A DNA stretch of 64,000 nucleotides from Tolypeutes matacus (taxonomy: Eukaryota; Chordata; Mammalia; Cingulata; Chlamyphoridae). The stretch spans positions 2,619,532 to 2,683,531 of the forward strand of contig JAKSZT010054001.1 of the NCBI GenBank assembly GCA_026826555.1, read 5' to 3'. Under the pieces are notes generated by a model, which ran no database searches, had not been told where the DNA came from, and was given only the letters and a program-made list of their open reading frames with translations. This document shows positions 23,452-34,559 of this stretch, piece by piece. Every line of letters begins with the position of its first letter. The first letter of the stretch is position 1. The position numbers and the translations under genes are program-made.

Positions 23452-23972
23452 GAAATGGGAAGCTTTACATTCCTCCCTTCTCCCCACCCGCCCCCACGGT
23501 TGGATGAAAGGCTGGAACCAAAGACCAAGAAGACACATACTGGCATATAATTATATAGAGTCTATTTTTAAAATATATTTAACAGAATCCTTTATCAACT
23601 TCTTATTCCAAGGCACTTCCAAATTATATCATACCTTAGACTAATATGAAAGAATTAGACTAATATAAAAAGCTTAGGTAATTTTATTGAGGAATTCTTA
23701 AACTATGAATTAGTTCTACTTAACATAGGCAATGACAATGACATACATTTAATAATTATCATTTGTCAGGTTTAAAAAAAATAAAAAGTCCTAGGCCAGA
23801 GTTTTAATTATTTGGGATATTTAATAAAAGACTTGCTATAGAAGGTCAATAAAAATGTCTGGGAAATCCTGTAATTTCATGAAATATCATATCAAAACTG
23901 CTTAAAATAAGCCATTACCTTAAAGTCATTGGAGAATTATGGAAAAGGATGTTACTTTTATTAGGAATTAAT
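23452..23972. other. Unassigned intergenic stretch
   Basis: AT-rich and without a recognised gene or repeat. Confidence 0.5.
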
Positions 23973-23982
23973 AGTATATGGT

Positions 23983-24143
23983 GGGGAAGTGGATGTAGCT
24001 CAAGCAGTTGGACAAGACAGCAAGCTGACTCGACAGGCAACAAGATGACGACACAACAAGATGACGACAAACAGAGCAGACAGTGAGCACAAAATAACGA
24101 GGGGGGGAGAAATAAATAAATAAAATAAATCTTAAAAAAAAAC
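23983..24143 (+). mobile_element. DAS SINE variant lacking the B box
   Basis: Starts 'ggggaagtggatgtagctca' with an A-box-like head and 'gcagttgg', then jumps to 'acaagacagcaagctgactc' and a tandem 'caagatgacgac' repeat. It ends with a G run, 'aaataaataaataaaat' and 'cttaaaaaaa'. The anticodon-arm and B-box region present in every other copy here is missing. The repeat 'agtatatggt' at 23973-23982 and 24144-24153 shows it inserted in this form. Confidence 0.8.
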
Positions 24144-24153
24144 AGTATATGGT

Positions 24154-24518
24154 AGGGGAAGGGTATTTAAATTAATTTAAAAGAGCAAAGGAAAAATTTA
24201 ATGCCCTTTACCACAGATGCAAAAAAAATTTAAGTTGACATCTAAATCCCAGCAAACCCTGACTTACAAACATTGTTTACAAAGATCCTATATATACAAC
24301 AGCTGTCATCGCTAAGACTTCTGCCAGAAGCCGCACCCTCGCTGCTCCATATTGATCCTATAGAACCAATAAGGGCCTCTATTAAGGAAAAAGGCAAGAT
24401 CCCTGCTGCAGCTAGTCTCTAGAAGCCACAACATTCCCCTGTTCACTCCCTGATGCTCACAACTCTCCAATCCACGAAGCCTCTATGACTAAACCCCACC
24501 TGAAGTAATCAGCAGCCT
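24154..24518. other. Unassigned stretch
   Basis: No gene or named repeat recognised. Slightly less AT-rich than its surroundings. Confidence 0.5.
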
Positions 24519-24993
24519 TTTTTTTCCTTTAAGATTTATTTTATTTATTTATTTCTGCCCATCCCTTCAATGTTTGCACTTGCTATGTCTGTTCATCTTC
24601 CTTGTTTCTTCAGGAGGCACCGGGAACTGAACCAGGGACCTCCGGTGTGGGAAGGAGGCACCTAATCAGTGAGCCACCTCTGTTCCCTGCTTTGTTATGT
24701 CTCTCATTAAGTTTTTCTTCTTGTGTCTCTTGTTGCATCATCATGTTGCATCAGCTTGCCATGCCTGCCCGACGCATGAGCTCGCTGTCTTGCTCGTCTT
24801 CTTTGGGAGGCACCAGGAACCTCTGCTCCCTGACTTGTTGTGTCTCTTGTTGCGCCATCTTGTTGTGTCAGCTTGCCATGCCTGCCCTGTTGCCCCAGCT
24901 CACTGTCTTCTTTAGGAGGCACCAGGAACTGAACCATGGACTTCCCGTGTGGTAGGCGGGAGCTCAATTACTTGAGCCACATCTGCTTTCCGA
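24519..24993 (-). mobile_element. Composite multi-unit DAS-type SINE, antisense
   Basis: On the plus strand, three blocks of the form 'ggaggcaccgggaactgaac' (near 24613, 24807 and 24915) separate related bodies with 'gcttgccatgcctgcc' (near 24754 and 24873). Two of the three carry the antisense tRNA-like head with 'gagccac'. It ends on the left in an antisense (TTTA)n tail. This looks like a dimer or trimer of a tRNA-derived SINE. No clear target-site duplication was found, and open frames on both strands here are fortuitous. Confidence 0.75.
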
Positions 24994-25114
24994 CTACCAT
25001 CCTTTTTTTCCCCCACTTCTACCCTAACCACACACATATATAGTTTACACAACCCTGCTAAACTTCCCCTCACACTCAGGACTTAAAGCAATTTCAGGGA
25101 ATTAAGAATTCATG

Positions 25115-25298
25115 AGGGAAGCGGCTGTGGCTCAATCAGTGGGGCTCCCGTTTACCATATGGGAGGCCCCGGGTTCGGTTCCCAGGGCCTCCTGGTGAAG
25201 GCAAGCCCACCTACATGGCGTGGTTGGCTGACCCGGCGAGCACAAGCAGCAAGGGGGGGATAAATGAATAAATAAATAAAATCTTAAAAAAAAAAAAA
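25115..25298 (+). mobile_element. DAS-III-type SINE
   Basis: Nearly identical to the copies at 18928 and 42472 (antisense): head 'ggctgtggctcaatcagtgg', block 'ccgggttcggttcccaggg', tail 'gaataaataaataaaatctt'. Perfect repeats 'aagaattcatg' are at 25104-25114 and 25299-25309. Confidence 0.93.
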
Positions 25299-25309
25299 AA
25301 GAATTCATG

Positions 25310-25960
25310 GCCACCATTAAGAAACATCCTGCTATACAGTATGTTTTGAATAGACTTTTGTGGGTGGGCTTAGGAACTCATCAGTTATAACACTTGTTCT
25401 TTGGAAAAAGCATTCCAAGTTTCAAACAACTATCTTAAAAACAATATTTGTTTTTGTGACCACTTGCTCTTTATATTAACACAGAAAACTGAAATCAATA
25501 ACCATATAGAATCTCATGATAAAGGTCTATATTTTAAAATAATGATTGATTAGTCTGTTATAATTGTACTGAAAACAAGTAGTTTCTACCTTAGCAAACT
25601 ACACTTGTGATTTGATTGACATAAACAAGGTTGTATTAAAGGCTTAATAGGTGATATTGATCTGAAGATTTCAAGTACTGTACTTCAAAGTGAAAAGTTT
25701 CAGTAATCATTTTTTCAATACACAAGAGGCTCTGGGAATCATATTTGAAAAGCTGAGTATACTTAAAAAGAAATAAATATACTATATCAAAGAGAATAAC
25801 TACATGTTAATATATAACATTGAAAAATAAGGCTAAATGTCAGAGCAGACTATTAGATGAATCAGATTTTATAGTTTCCATAATATTTCTCATAAGTGAT
25901 TTTAAAAGTAGTTATGTATACAAACTAAAAGGCTCCCGATCTAAATTTCCCCTTTCAAAG
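25310..25960. other. Unassigned AT-rich stretch
   Basis: No gene or repeat recognised up to the LTR-like inverted pair. Confidence 0.5.
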
Positions 25961-26629
25961 TGTAACCGAGGGTTAAGAATTAACAAATAATTATAATTAA
26001 AACCAAGCAAAAGCGGGTTCTTTTCTTCTGATGCATATTTAAAGACAATTCCTGAGACACCGAGGTTTCAAAGAGAAAAAGAGTTTTACTGGTTACACAA
26101 GCAATGGAGCACAGTAGCCTTCTGGCCTAAAACTGCCTCCTGGATCTGCAGAAATTCTAGTATTTTATAATATCAGGAGGCTAATGAGTAATTGAGGTGG
26201 AGTCTGCACAGGTTCTTTCATGAATAAACATTAAGGGGGTGAACCAGGATGGGGGTGGGTACTGACATGGGGGCAGGGGGGGGGCGGTGAGTTACAAAGT
26301 TATAACCATTATCAGAAATTAAGACATCCAGAAGAGGGGGATATGGAAAACAAAGGTCAGCTACAAGGTTTTTTATATGGATATCAAACAGAGGAAGGTT
26401 GGTGTGGTCACCCTTTCAGTAGAAATGTTCATATACAAAGGTAAGATCTGTCTGGAGTAATCATTACAATGGCTGGTTTTTAGTTGGAAATGGTCATTAT
26501 AAAGGATAGTGAAGTCAGTCTAGCCAGTTTTAGTAATTTTGGATATTAACCCTTTTGGCTAATTTAAAAAGCATCTATATAATGTTTCAGTAATCATAAT
26601 TATTTGTTAATTCTTACCCTTCAGTTACA
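25961..26629 (-). mobile_element. LTR-like element with 34-bp terminal inverted repeats
   Basis: The left member of an inverted pair. It starts TGTAACCGAGGG and ends CTTCAGTTACA, with TG..CA ends. The first and last 34 bp (25961-25994 and 26596-26629) are near-perfect inverted copies. On the minus strand, U3-like text is followed by 'tattataaaatactag', then 'ctctttttctctttgaaacc' and 'cggtgtctcagg', the layout of an ERV LTR with R/U5. No direct repeat flanks it. The internal sequence matches 26630-27328 in opposite orientation. LTR is the preferred reading; a DNA transposon with long TIRs is the alternative. Confidence 0.6.
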
Positions 26630-27328
26630 TGATTACTAAATCATTATATAGATGCCTTTTTATTTCCAGTAAATTATACAACAGCCAAAGGTTGATATCT
26701 GAAACTGGCTAGACTGACTTCACTATCCTTTATAATGACCATTTCCAACTAAAAACCTTCCATTGTGATGATTATTCCAGACAGATCTCACCATTGTATA
26801 TGAATTAAAGGGTAACCACTCCACCTTCCTCTGTTTAATATCCATATGAAAAACCTTGTAACTGACTGACCCTTTGTTTGGTATTCCCCTCCTCCAGAGG
26901 CCTTGATCTCTGATAATGGTTTAATTTTGTGATTCAGCCTGATTTTGTGTCCACCCCCATCCTATTCAGCCCCTCAATGTTTATTAATGAATGAATCTAT
27001 GCCAGCTCCACCCCTAATTATTCAATAGCATCCTGATGTAATAAAATATCACAATGAATTCAGTTCCAGTGTGTTGGTGAAGTGTTGTTATATGGGAATT
27101 CTACACATGTGCATGAGTTTTTAATCACAACTTCTGTAATTAAAAAAAAAATTTTTTTTAATAAAAAAATTTTTAAATTCAGTTCCAGGAGGCAGTTATT
27201 GGGCCATCTAAGGCGACTGACCTCCTTTGCTTGTGCAAATAAACTTTTTCTCTCTTTAAAACCCCAGGGTCTCAAAAATTGTTCTTTAAGGTGCATCGGG
27301 AAAAGGAACCCACATGTGCTTGGTATCA
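26630..27328 (+). mobile_element. LTR-like element, opposite-orientation partner
   Basis: Begins TGATTACTAAATCATTATA immediately after the left element and follows its minus strand in order: 'ctggctagactgacttcact', 'ctttataatgaccatttcca', 'ttcctctgtttaatatccat', 'accccaggg tctca'-type text and an AATAAA signal at 27238-27243. It lacks the 34-bp terminal repeats of its partner. It is interrupted by a short insertion at 27070-27175. The right boundary is set where similarity fades ('gcttggtatca'). Confidence 0.6.
27070..27175 (+). mobile_element. Short A-tailed retroposed insert
   Basis: About 106 bp bounded by the perfect 13-bp direct repeat 'aattcagttccag' (27057-27069 and 27176-27188). It reads 'ttatatgggaattctacaca' and ends in A/T homopolymers, like a severely 5'-truncated L1 3' end. 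It is absent from the partner LTR, which confirms it as an insertion. Confidence 0.75.
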
Positions 27329-28489
27329 AAATCAGAGGAAACCATGTACTTCTTTTCTGCAATATTCCAAGCTACTAAAATACAACCAATGAAATCATTT
27401 GATATAGCTCTTAAGAAAGAATTATTTGTTTCCACTCTGTAATTATTCTGAAGAGAAAAAAACAAATTATTCTGCCAGTAGAGAAAAAATACCAACAAGT
27501 GGAGACCTGATAAATAAGACTGGAAAATGTTGGTGAATACACATCTGACTTACAACTTGAAAGAAAATCCCCCCAAACAGATGACACAGCTGTAAAATAA
27601 CATCTGCAATTTAATCCCAAGAAATCAGATCCTATCTGAAATGCTGAACAGCAAGCACAGAGCTCACTGGAATATGATAGCAGGTAGGGTGACTAATTTA
27701 CAGGAATGAAGTACCACACTATCAACTTTACAGACATCTACTCAAAACAGTGGTATTTGAAAAACCACAGGCCCCTGAGAATAATAGCCATAATGGAGCA
27801 AAATTAGAGGCTTGGTCTGTAAATCATAAATACAACACACACTTCAATTATTAAAAGAATGGCAGTATATTTAATAATTACTCCTCCCTAGAAAACACTG
27901 ATAACAAAGAAGGCAGGAACAGCCTTAAAATAAATGAGCTCTAATCAGAGCAGCAAAGAGATATACCAAATCAGATACAATGTTCTGTGAAAACTATTAG
28001 CAAATATTGGAAGTTTCTGAAATTTGTAATAACAATCTCAGAAAGCTCAATCATTTCTGGATAGTATACAAAGCTAAAGGGAAGAGATTTTGCTTTCAGG
28101 ACACTAATAGCTCCACTTAGAGCTATTAGTATCCTGCCTCTGGTCGGGAAGCTGTGGGCCAAGTCAATGGGGACTGTACAGAAGACTGAAGCAGGCTAGG
28201 ATGAAGGTAGAACATGGAATTACAGGGAGAAGTCAGACATAGGCCTGCAGAGCACACAGATGTTGGCAGGAATGACAGTCAGATAGGCACAAAGTCTCAG
28301 CAGTACCAGCATTAAAAGCAGGTTTGAAGCACAGTCATGAACAATGTCAGGGCAGAAGCAGTAAGTGATGAAGGCTTGAGGCCTAAGGCTAGAATACCTT
28401 ATAAAGCCAAATCTGCTATGGGGTCCAAGGCAAATGCCAGGAACAAGTCCTAATAGAAGAGTTTGGAGCAACTGCACTACCCCACACAA
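27329..28489. other. Unassigned stretch with a hairpin
   Basis: No gene or repeat recognised. It contains a 17-bp inverted repeat at 28097-28136, listed separately. Confidence 0.5.
28097..28136. repeat. Short inverted repeat (hairpin)
   Basis: The arms 'caggacactaatagctc' (28097-28113) and 'gagctattagtatcctg' (28120-28136) pair over 17 bp with one mismatch around a 6-nt loop. It is too short for a typical pre-miRNA. It could be a remnant of a miniature transposon. Confidence 0.75.
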
Positions 28490-28640
28490 GCCCCACTTTC
28501 CAGAAGGGCTTTCCTAGCATTATCACCAATTGTATGAGAGCCTCAAGGAAAAGGATCCTTGCCTTCTTCATCTTTGTCTCCTATGCCATGTCTAGACAGG
28601 GCCTGACATACAGTAAGTAGTCAATAAATCCCTCCCAGAC
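28490..28640 (+). repeat. L2 3'-terminal fragment
   Basis: 'ggatccttgccttcttcatc' and 'agggcctgacatacagtaag' with 'tagtcaataaat' are the degraded L2 3' end in sense orientation. Confidence 0.65.
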
Positions 28641-28999
28641 ACATATGTGTTTAAGATTCAAGTACTTTCTGACCCACACAATTCCTCAAGACTGTACGTA
28701 TTACTGATCTACTTCCCACCCATTCATTACATGAGCATGTAAAACATGTATCAATATCTGAGCACCTAAAATAATATTACTTGTCCTTCTTGCTTCTTTC
28801 TCATAGCTAATTCTGGAAGCTGAATTTAATCTTGTTCTCAATCATATCAAAGGATTAATTTGATTATCCAAACATAAACTTCAATCTGATCTTCAAAACC
28901 CTTCTCGGTTTCTTTCAGAAACCCAAAGGTTAAATTATAGAGCAAAAAAATCTAAGAACTGAGAATAAGTCAGGACTTAAAACATTTACTGTATACCAA
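28641..28999. other. Unassigned spacer
   Basis: No gene or repeat recognised. Confidence 0.5.
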
Positions 29000-29165
29000 T
29001 ACCTGTGTTAGCCCCTTAGTATCCAAGACTTCAAAACAGCATTTTTGTAAAGTAGGGATTATTACCTTGTTTTACAAATGAGGAAACTGAAGCTGAAAGA
29101 AGTGAAATAATTGGCAAAGTTTACACAGAAGAGTTGGGATTAGATTCAAGACTCTCATTGCAAAA
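29000..29165 (-). repeat. MIR SINE, antisense
   Basis: 'ttgttttacaaatgaggaaa' then 'actgaagctgaaagaagtga' and 'gttgggattagattcaaga' give the antisense MIR core. Confidence 0.8.
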
Positions 29166-30728
29166 TCCACTCATATAATATAATATATAAACAAACAAAC
29201 AAATAAACAAAAAACATACCGTTTTATTCTCCTCAAATGATGCAAAAATGAGAAAAAAATTGTATTACCGTAAGATAGTTATAACAAAACGTCCTAAAGC
29301 AGCAATGTCAGTGATGTCTACAGAATCGAAAAGAATTGGAATGGTTATCAGAACACTGCTGGGTGACTTCTTAGGGAGCAATAGCTAAGATAACAGCAGG
29401 TTAAATGCAAAATGAAAACTAAATGTCTTAATTTCAAAAGCTTTTAAGAGCCTAGGCAGATACATAATCATGCCCATTTCAGGTATGGCCCACAGATAAC
29501 TATAAACTGGACAAAACATTAAAAAAAAAAAAAAATACCTGAAGGCTCTGAGAAATCACCAAAAGCAGAAAGTGAAGTGGAGTTGCTACTTGGAAAAAAG
29601 GGATGGCACTAGGTGGTCTCCTGTTTTGTTTTGTTCTTTTATGACTTCTAGCATGAGGGCAGGCCTTTTTCTACCCATGAAGGGTAGCTAAAACTACAAT
29701 AAAGCCATGGTCATGATCATGACTTACCAATTTCTTAAATTGTGGAACATTCTTCCTAAAAATAACAAAGACTTAAACAAATATAGTTTTAAAGTCAACT
29801 AACTTACATCCTTCTATTGTTCTTTCATTATCTCTCAACACTGGTCTATTTAAATAATATATGTATACCTTAATTGTTTATAATGCCTGAATCCCAAACC
29901 ATCTTAAGATAAAGCAACTGTGTACACAAAATAGCAATTAGTAGGGGACACAATGAAAATTTCTTTGAACTATATAATAATCATAATCCCATTAAATGTA
30001 CTTGGTTTTATTAATATTTTTAATCTTCTACTTTCATCCTTCTCAGATGGAATATTAATTTGAGGATAAAATATGGTTAAAAAAGGAAAATAAAGAAAAC
30101 TTTAATTTTGAAATATCAACATTTTATCTTAATAATCATAATCAAAGATTACTTCAAATGCAATATTTTATTTTAACCATCAAAGAAAAACTTTTTAAGC
30201 TATTTTATTCCTGAGATCTCCCAATCTAAGAGTTGATTGCTAGTTATCATAGTAAAATATTAGCCAAAAGGCCAATTATTTCTCATCATTCCATCATCAC
30301 TATTAAAGCTATATGGCAATAATATATACCAACTTTCACAGGAATATCTGGTTCAACAAGGCTGTTTGTTATATTTAGCTTAAATTTATTTTTGAAGCCT
30401 CTGTTTTTAGATTCAAAACTGCCTGTGAAAATTCTCAGTATAGTATGGTATTTTATGAGGCCATCAGAAGAGATTATTCTCAAGTCTTGGTACCACAAAG
30501 CAACTAAAAACCCTAGGAATCTTACACTCGAATTTTTTTTTCTTTAGTCCACTAGAGAACTCATAGTCAATTCTACGGCCCAGCTCTAAAAATTGTATAG
30601 CTTTGTGGCATTGAATTATTTGTGCTAATCTTATGCCTTGCTTAAAATGGTTGGGAAATTTCATTAGGAAAAGTGAAAATTTACTATAGCAAGGTATAAA
30701 AATATTATGCCTGTACCATGCTTCTATG
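29166..30728. other. Unassigned AT-rich stretch
   Basis: About 1.5 kb with no recognised gene or repeat. It includes a (CAAA)n-like run near 29188-29212 and an A run at 29521-29535. Confidence 0.5.
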
Positions 30729-31304
30729 TGTTGACGGATTTACTCTAGGTTCTTGGTTAGGCTACAAAAAATAAATTTGAAGAGCAAGCCAGTTTAGTTA
30801 GGCCAGTAATTTATTAAGGAAATGAGAAGACGAAATGGGAGAAAATAGCAGATTATGGGTCCTAGGTAGAGAGGAAGGGACTGAAAAGAGATAAACAGGG
30901 CTGATTTACAGAACACAATTGCCCATTACAAATTAAAATTCCCCAGGTTTACTTGCGTGCTGATCCAGGTAGGGGGAAAAAAGGCTAGAACAGAGGTGGT
31001 TTGGCTTTTGCGCTTGTTTTTTAAACCATTATTTGTTCCACCCCTTTGCTAATGACAGGGGGAGGAGTCACAGCTGTTTGCTGTTTTGATTGATTACCCC
31101 AGCCCTCAATCCCCAGGAAGGGCCCAATGATAAGCCACTGGAGAATATCCAGGGCTTCTCCTTTATTCTGGAAGAAATCTCGTTCCAAATGGGGGTTCTC
31201 ACAGGTTCTTCCAGCAGCCATCTTATGGGGTATTCGTGGCCACATGGGTTTCCTGCCAGGTTCCAGATCCATCTATTGATTCCCTAATTTACTAGCCTGC
31301 CTCA
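30729..31304 (-). mobile_element. Probable solo LTR (ERV1-like)
   Basis: A 576-bp block with TG..CA ends (TGTTGACGG to GCCTCA), flanked by the 4-bp direct repeat TATG (30725-30728 and 31305-31308). The minus strand has GC-richer U3-like text and an AATAAA-type signal in 'ccttaataaattactggcc' (complement of 30802-30820), followed by a short U5-like end. A 4-bp duplication fits gammaretrovirus-like ERV1 elements. No internal retroviral sequence is present. A 4-bp match can arise by chance, so this is less secure than the LTR at 21055. Confidence 0.6.
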
Positions 31305-31689
31305 TATGGACTAAGAATAATTATTCACATTTATTAATAGCAATATTAAATATTAAAGCATTAAATATAATGCTTGTGAATTAATAGAAGCATAAACTAA
31401 ATGTGTAGGTACAAATGAATAAGAAAATTCTTACTCTGTTCAGCCCCTTGCTTCTCAAAATTCACAAAATTTATATGGACCCCCCCACACTTGCTCTGAT
31501 GTCACAGTGATGTATACTGAGAACAGTCCCAAATTGGCATGACTTTCACTTGAAGAAACTGGAAGTTCTGGAAGGTTCATGAGGAGTCCAAATACCACAT
31601 CAGCAATGGCATGGCTGCAGTCACTGATCAGCCCCAGGAACATACCATTCTCTCTTTAGCTGCTGTGTTCACAAGCTCTTACTACAAGT
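31305..31689. other. Unassigned spacer
   Basis: No gene or repeat recognised. Confidence 0.5.
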
Positions 31690-31905
31690 CTAACTCTATA
31701 TTAGATGCTTTCATATAGTTATTCTATTTAATACCCATGATCTTGATAGGTATGTGTTATTACCACCATTTTAAGAGAACAAAACTACAGAAGGCAAGTT
31801 ACAAGCTCAAAGTCACTCAGACAGTAGGTAGCAACAGAGCTGATACCCAAAGCTAGCTAAACTGACTCTAAATCCTGTGTTCTTTCCGCCATCCATCAGC
31901 TACCT
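31690..31905 (-). repeat. MIR SINE, antisense
   Basis: 'ttattaccaccattttaaga', 'ctacagaaggcaagttacaa' and 'ctcaaagtcactcagacagt' followed by 'gactctaaatcctgtgttct' match antisense MIR. Confidence 0.8.
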
Positions 31906-33180
31906 AGAAAATAAATAGTATACACAGGTACAAATTCAAAAGATGGAGAATTGAAATTCTCTCTCTTGTTGAAGCACTGTGAAAAGCTGAAGTAATTTAG
32001 AGCTATGTTAATGCTACAACTGTCATCCATCCCTTCTCTTAAAGCATCTCGGGATGCCTTGTGAACCTTCTTTTATTGATGAAGAAGTAATCAAGTGGAA
32101 ATGAGATTTAATCTTGCTTTCATCTTTTTTTCCTCTTGAAAGTAACAAAGGAAAATTTATTATAATTGCTTATTATAAACTTTATTATAAAAGTTTATTA
32201 TAATTAGTTTATTTTAATTGCTCTCGAACTTTGGGGAATTGTATTTAAATTTGTAGCTCAATGATGATTTTCATTTTTTAGTACTGAGGTATTGGTAGTA
32301 TTATCTCCAGATCATGTAAATGTGCTGTACTTAACTGCACACTTATAGGATTTTTTGAACAGAGTAACAATTTATTAACTATGGTAAAAATTCTATGCTA
32401 ATACCCTCAGAATATAGTTCCACAATCTTTTATCTAAAATCCTTGGGACCAGATGTATTTCAGATTTCAGAATATGTGTGTGAATGTGTGCATGGGTGGA
32501 TAAGAAAAGTAATTCAGTACATAGTTCATAAATTATATAATATTCTGTATCTTTCAGGGTGCCAGGAGGATCTAGATGACACATAAAATTAGGATAATTT
32601 GAGGAAAATTTAATAAAGGTACTATTTATCAAAATGTGGGCAAGGTGTAGAGAAACCACAAAGGATAGCTCAATAAGCTGGGGGTAGGAGGGGTGAGGGG
32701 AGGGAGCTCTTACTGAAACCTGAAAACTAAGATGCTTGTGAGGAGTGAGTGGGTCATCTTTCAAATGCTAAGACCTTCAATCTGAGACAAGCTACTGGCA
32801 ACCTCTCTGAGAAGGAGCCAGGTGAATAAATGTTCCTCCTCACTCTCTTCTGTCCCTTCAATCTCCTGCCAATGACTTCCACTGGCCAAACCCAATGGGA
32901 AAACAGAAGGTAAGGGATCCTTTAAATACAGACTATAGAAGATCAAACTTCCAGGCACAAAGCAGGATGGAGAAAGGTGGAGAGTAAATCTGGAGGGATA
33001 AGTGGAAAATATCCAGCATCCAATCCCAGTGAGGCAGCATTCAAATATATTAAGATTTCCACCACAAAATGTATAAAGATGTGCACTAAATGCAATAAAG
33101 TTTATAAATAACTTCTCTTCATTCCAATTCATGTTTTGCTGCCAAAAGAGTTACAAAAAAAATTATCTTTTGATTTTCCA
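31906..33180. other. Unassigned stretch
   Basis: No gene recognised. An AT-rich block with repeated 'ttattata' units lies at 32155-32215. Two overlapping minus-strand frames of 123 codons (32393-32764 and 32761-33132) have no recognisable family and no promoter context, and I regard them as chance. Confidence 0.45.
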
Positions 33181-33184
33181 GAGC

Positions 33185-33345
33185 CTTTGGATATAGTTAT
33201 CATCTCCATTTTACAGATGAGAACAGAGATTTATAAAGGTTAAATAACTTGCCCAAGGCCACAAAATTAGTAAATGAAAGAGTCAGGATTTGAGGCAAGT
33301 TCTGACTCCAGAAGCTGAGTTGCTAACTACTCTCCAACCTCCCTC
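33185..33345 (-). repeat. MIR SINE, antisense
   Basis: 'ctccattttacagatgagaa' with 'ataacttgcccaaggccaca' is the antisense MIR core. Confidence 0.85.
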
Positions 33346-34559
33346 ATTACTTTCTTTATAATACAAGTATTATAAAGGCCTCCACAATTTCCACATGAAT
33401 AAATACTATTTGCTTTGTAATGCTTTACCTTATAAAACCACACAAAATTGATAAGGATGCAAAGCACACTCAATAGTATCAATAACCTGAAAGAAATGTA
33501 TCATCCTTCTGGTTTTGAAATCTCATTGTACAATGTCTTAGCTAACCATGTCATCACAAACATTTTCCTTTCTTTACAAGACACACTACACTTAGTCTTC
33601 TCAGAGTAAATGTGCTTCCATAATTGCACAGTCACCAATCAGCCAGTCATTTGAAAAATAATTTTATACTTCATTAACCATAAGCAGCACCAAAGTTTAT
33701 AACTTCTCTTCCCTTGACCGAGTTTCACCCTCACTGCTTTTATTTGGGTACAGGTTATGATTTTTATGAATTTTGCATACCTGAACATTTAATCAAAAAC
33801 TAATTTCAATCATCACAGTAGATACAAAATAAAATAAACCTGAATGTGAATAATCTTACATTTTATTATATTTCCACTGGTATTACCAATATAAGAATAT
33901 TTGCAACATAAAGATTTCAAATGCAAATGCTACCAGGAGCACAATATGCTAATCCTGAGATAGCATGAAAGTTCTTCCTAGTACCTACCATCAGGACCTG
34001 TTAAAGCTCAATCTCCTCAATCCTGTTTCCAATGAGATAAACCTGTTCCAATGAGGTAAGGCTGCCCACATCATAGGCTTGACTGCTGCCTAGTAAAAGC
34101 TGCATTGAAAGTCCCTGAATAAGGCATATACCCTCCAAATTTCTCTCTCCTAGGGTGCCTATATTGGTTGCTACTCACAGATTCATATCTGGATTCCACC
34201 ATGGCACCACCCCAGCAGCTAGCTTCCCCGGTACTTTCTCAAGTCCAACTCACTTTAGTACTTACTCCCAATCTGCAAATCCCAGCTTGAATTATCTTTC
34301 CTAGACCTAGAATTGTTGTTGTAAAGAATGATTATTTGCTGGCATAGAATTTTACAGCTTGATAGAAAGGACTAAATATGGAAAATGTGTTTAATGATTC
34401 TGAGTACACAAAATATAAGTGTGTATAATTTAGCTTATTCAAATCTATTACTCTTCCTTCCCCAAAAGAACTTTTATTTTTAAGTCATGAAACTTACAGG
34501 AACTATGAAGAGAGGCAAGGCCACCAACTTTCTTTGGTTTCAAAGTATAGTAAACCTGT
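33346..34559. other. Unassigned stretch
   Basis: About 1.2 kb with no gene or repeat that I can name. Confidence 0.5.

Noticed and set aside
24602..24967. Cysteine-rich frames on both strands
   Set aside because: They are translations of a composite SINE; the repeated peptide motifs come from repeated SINE units.
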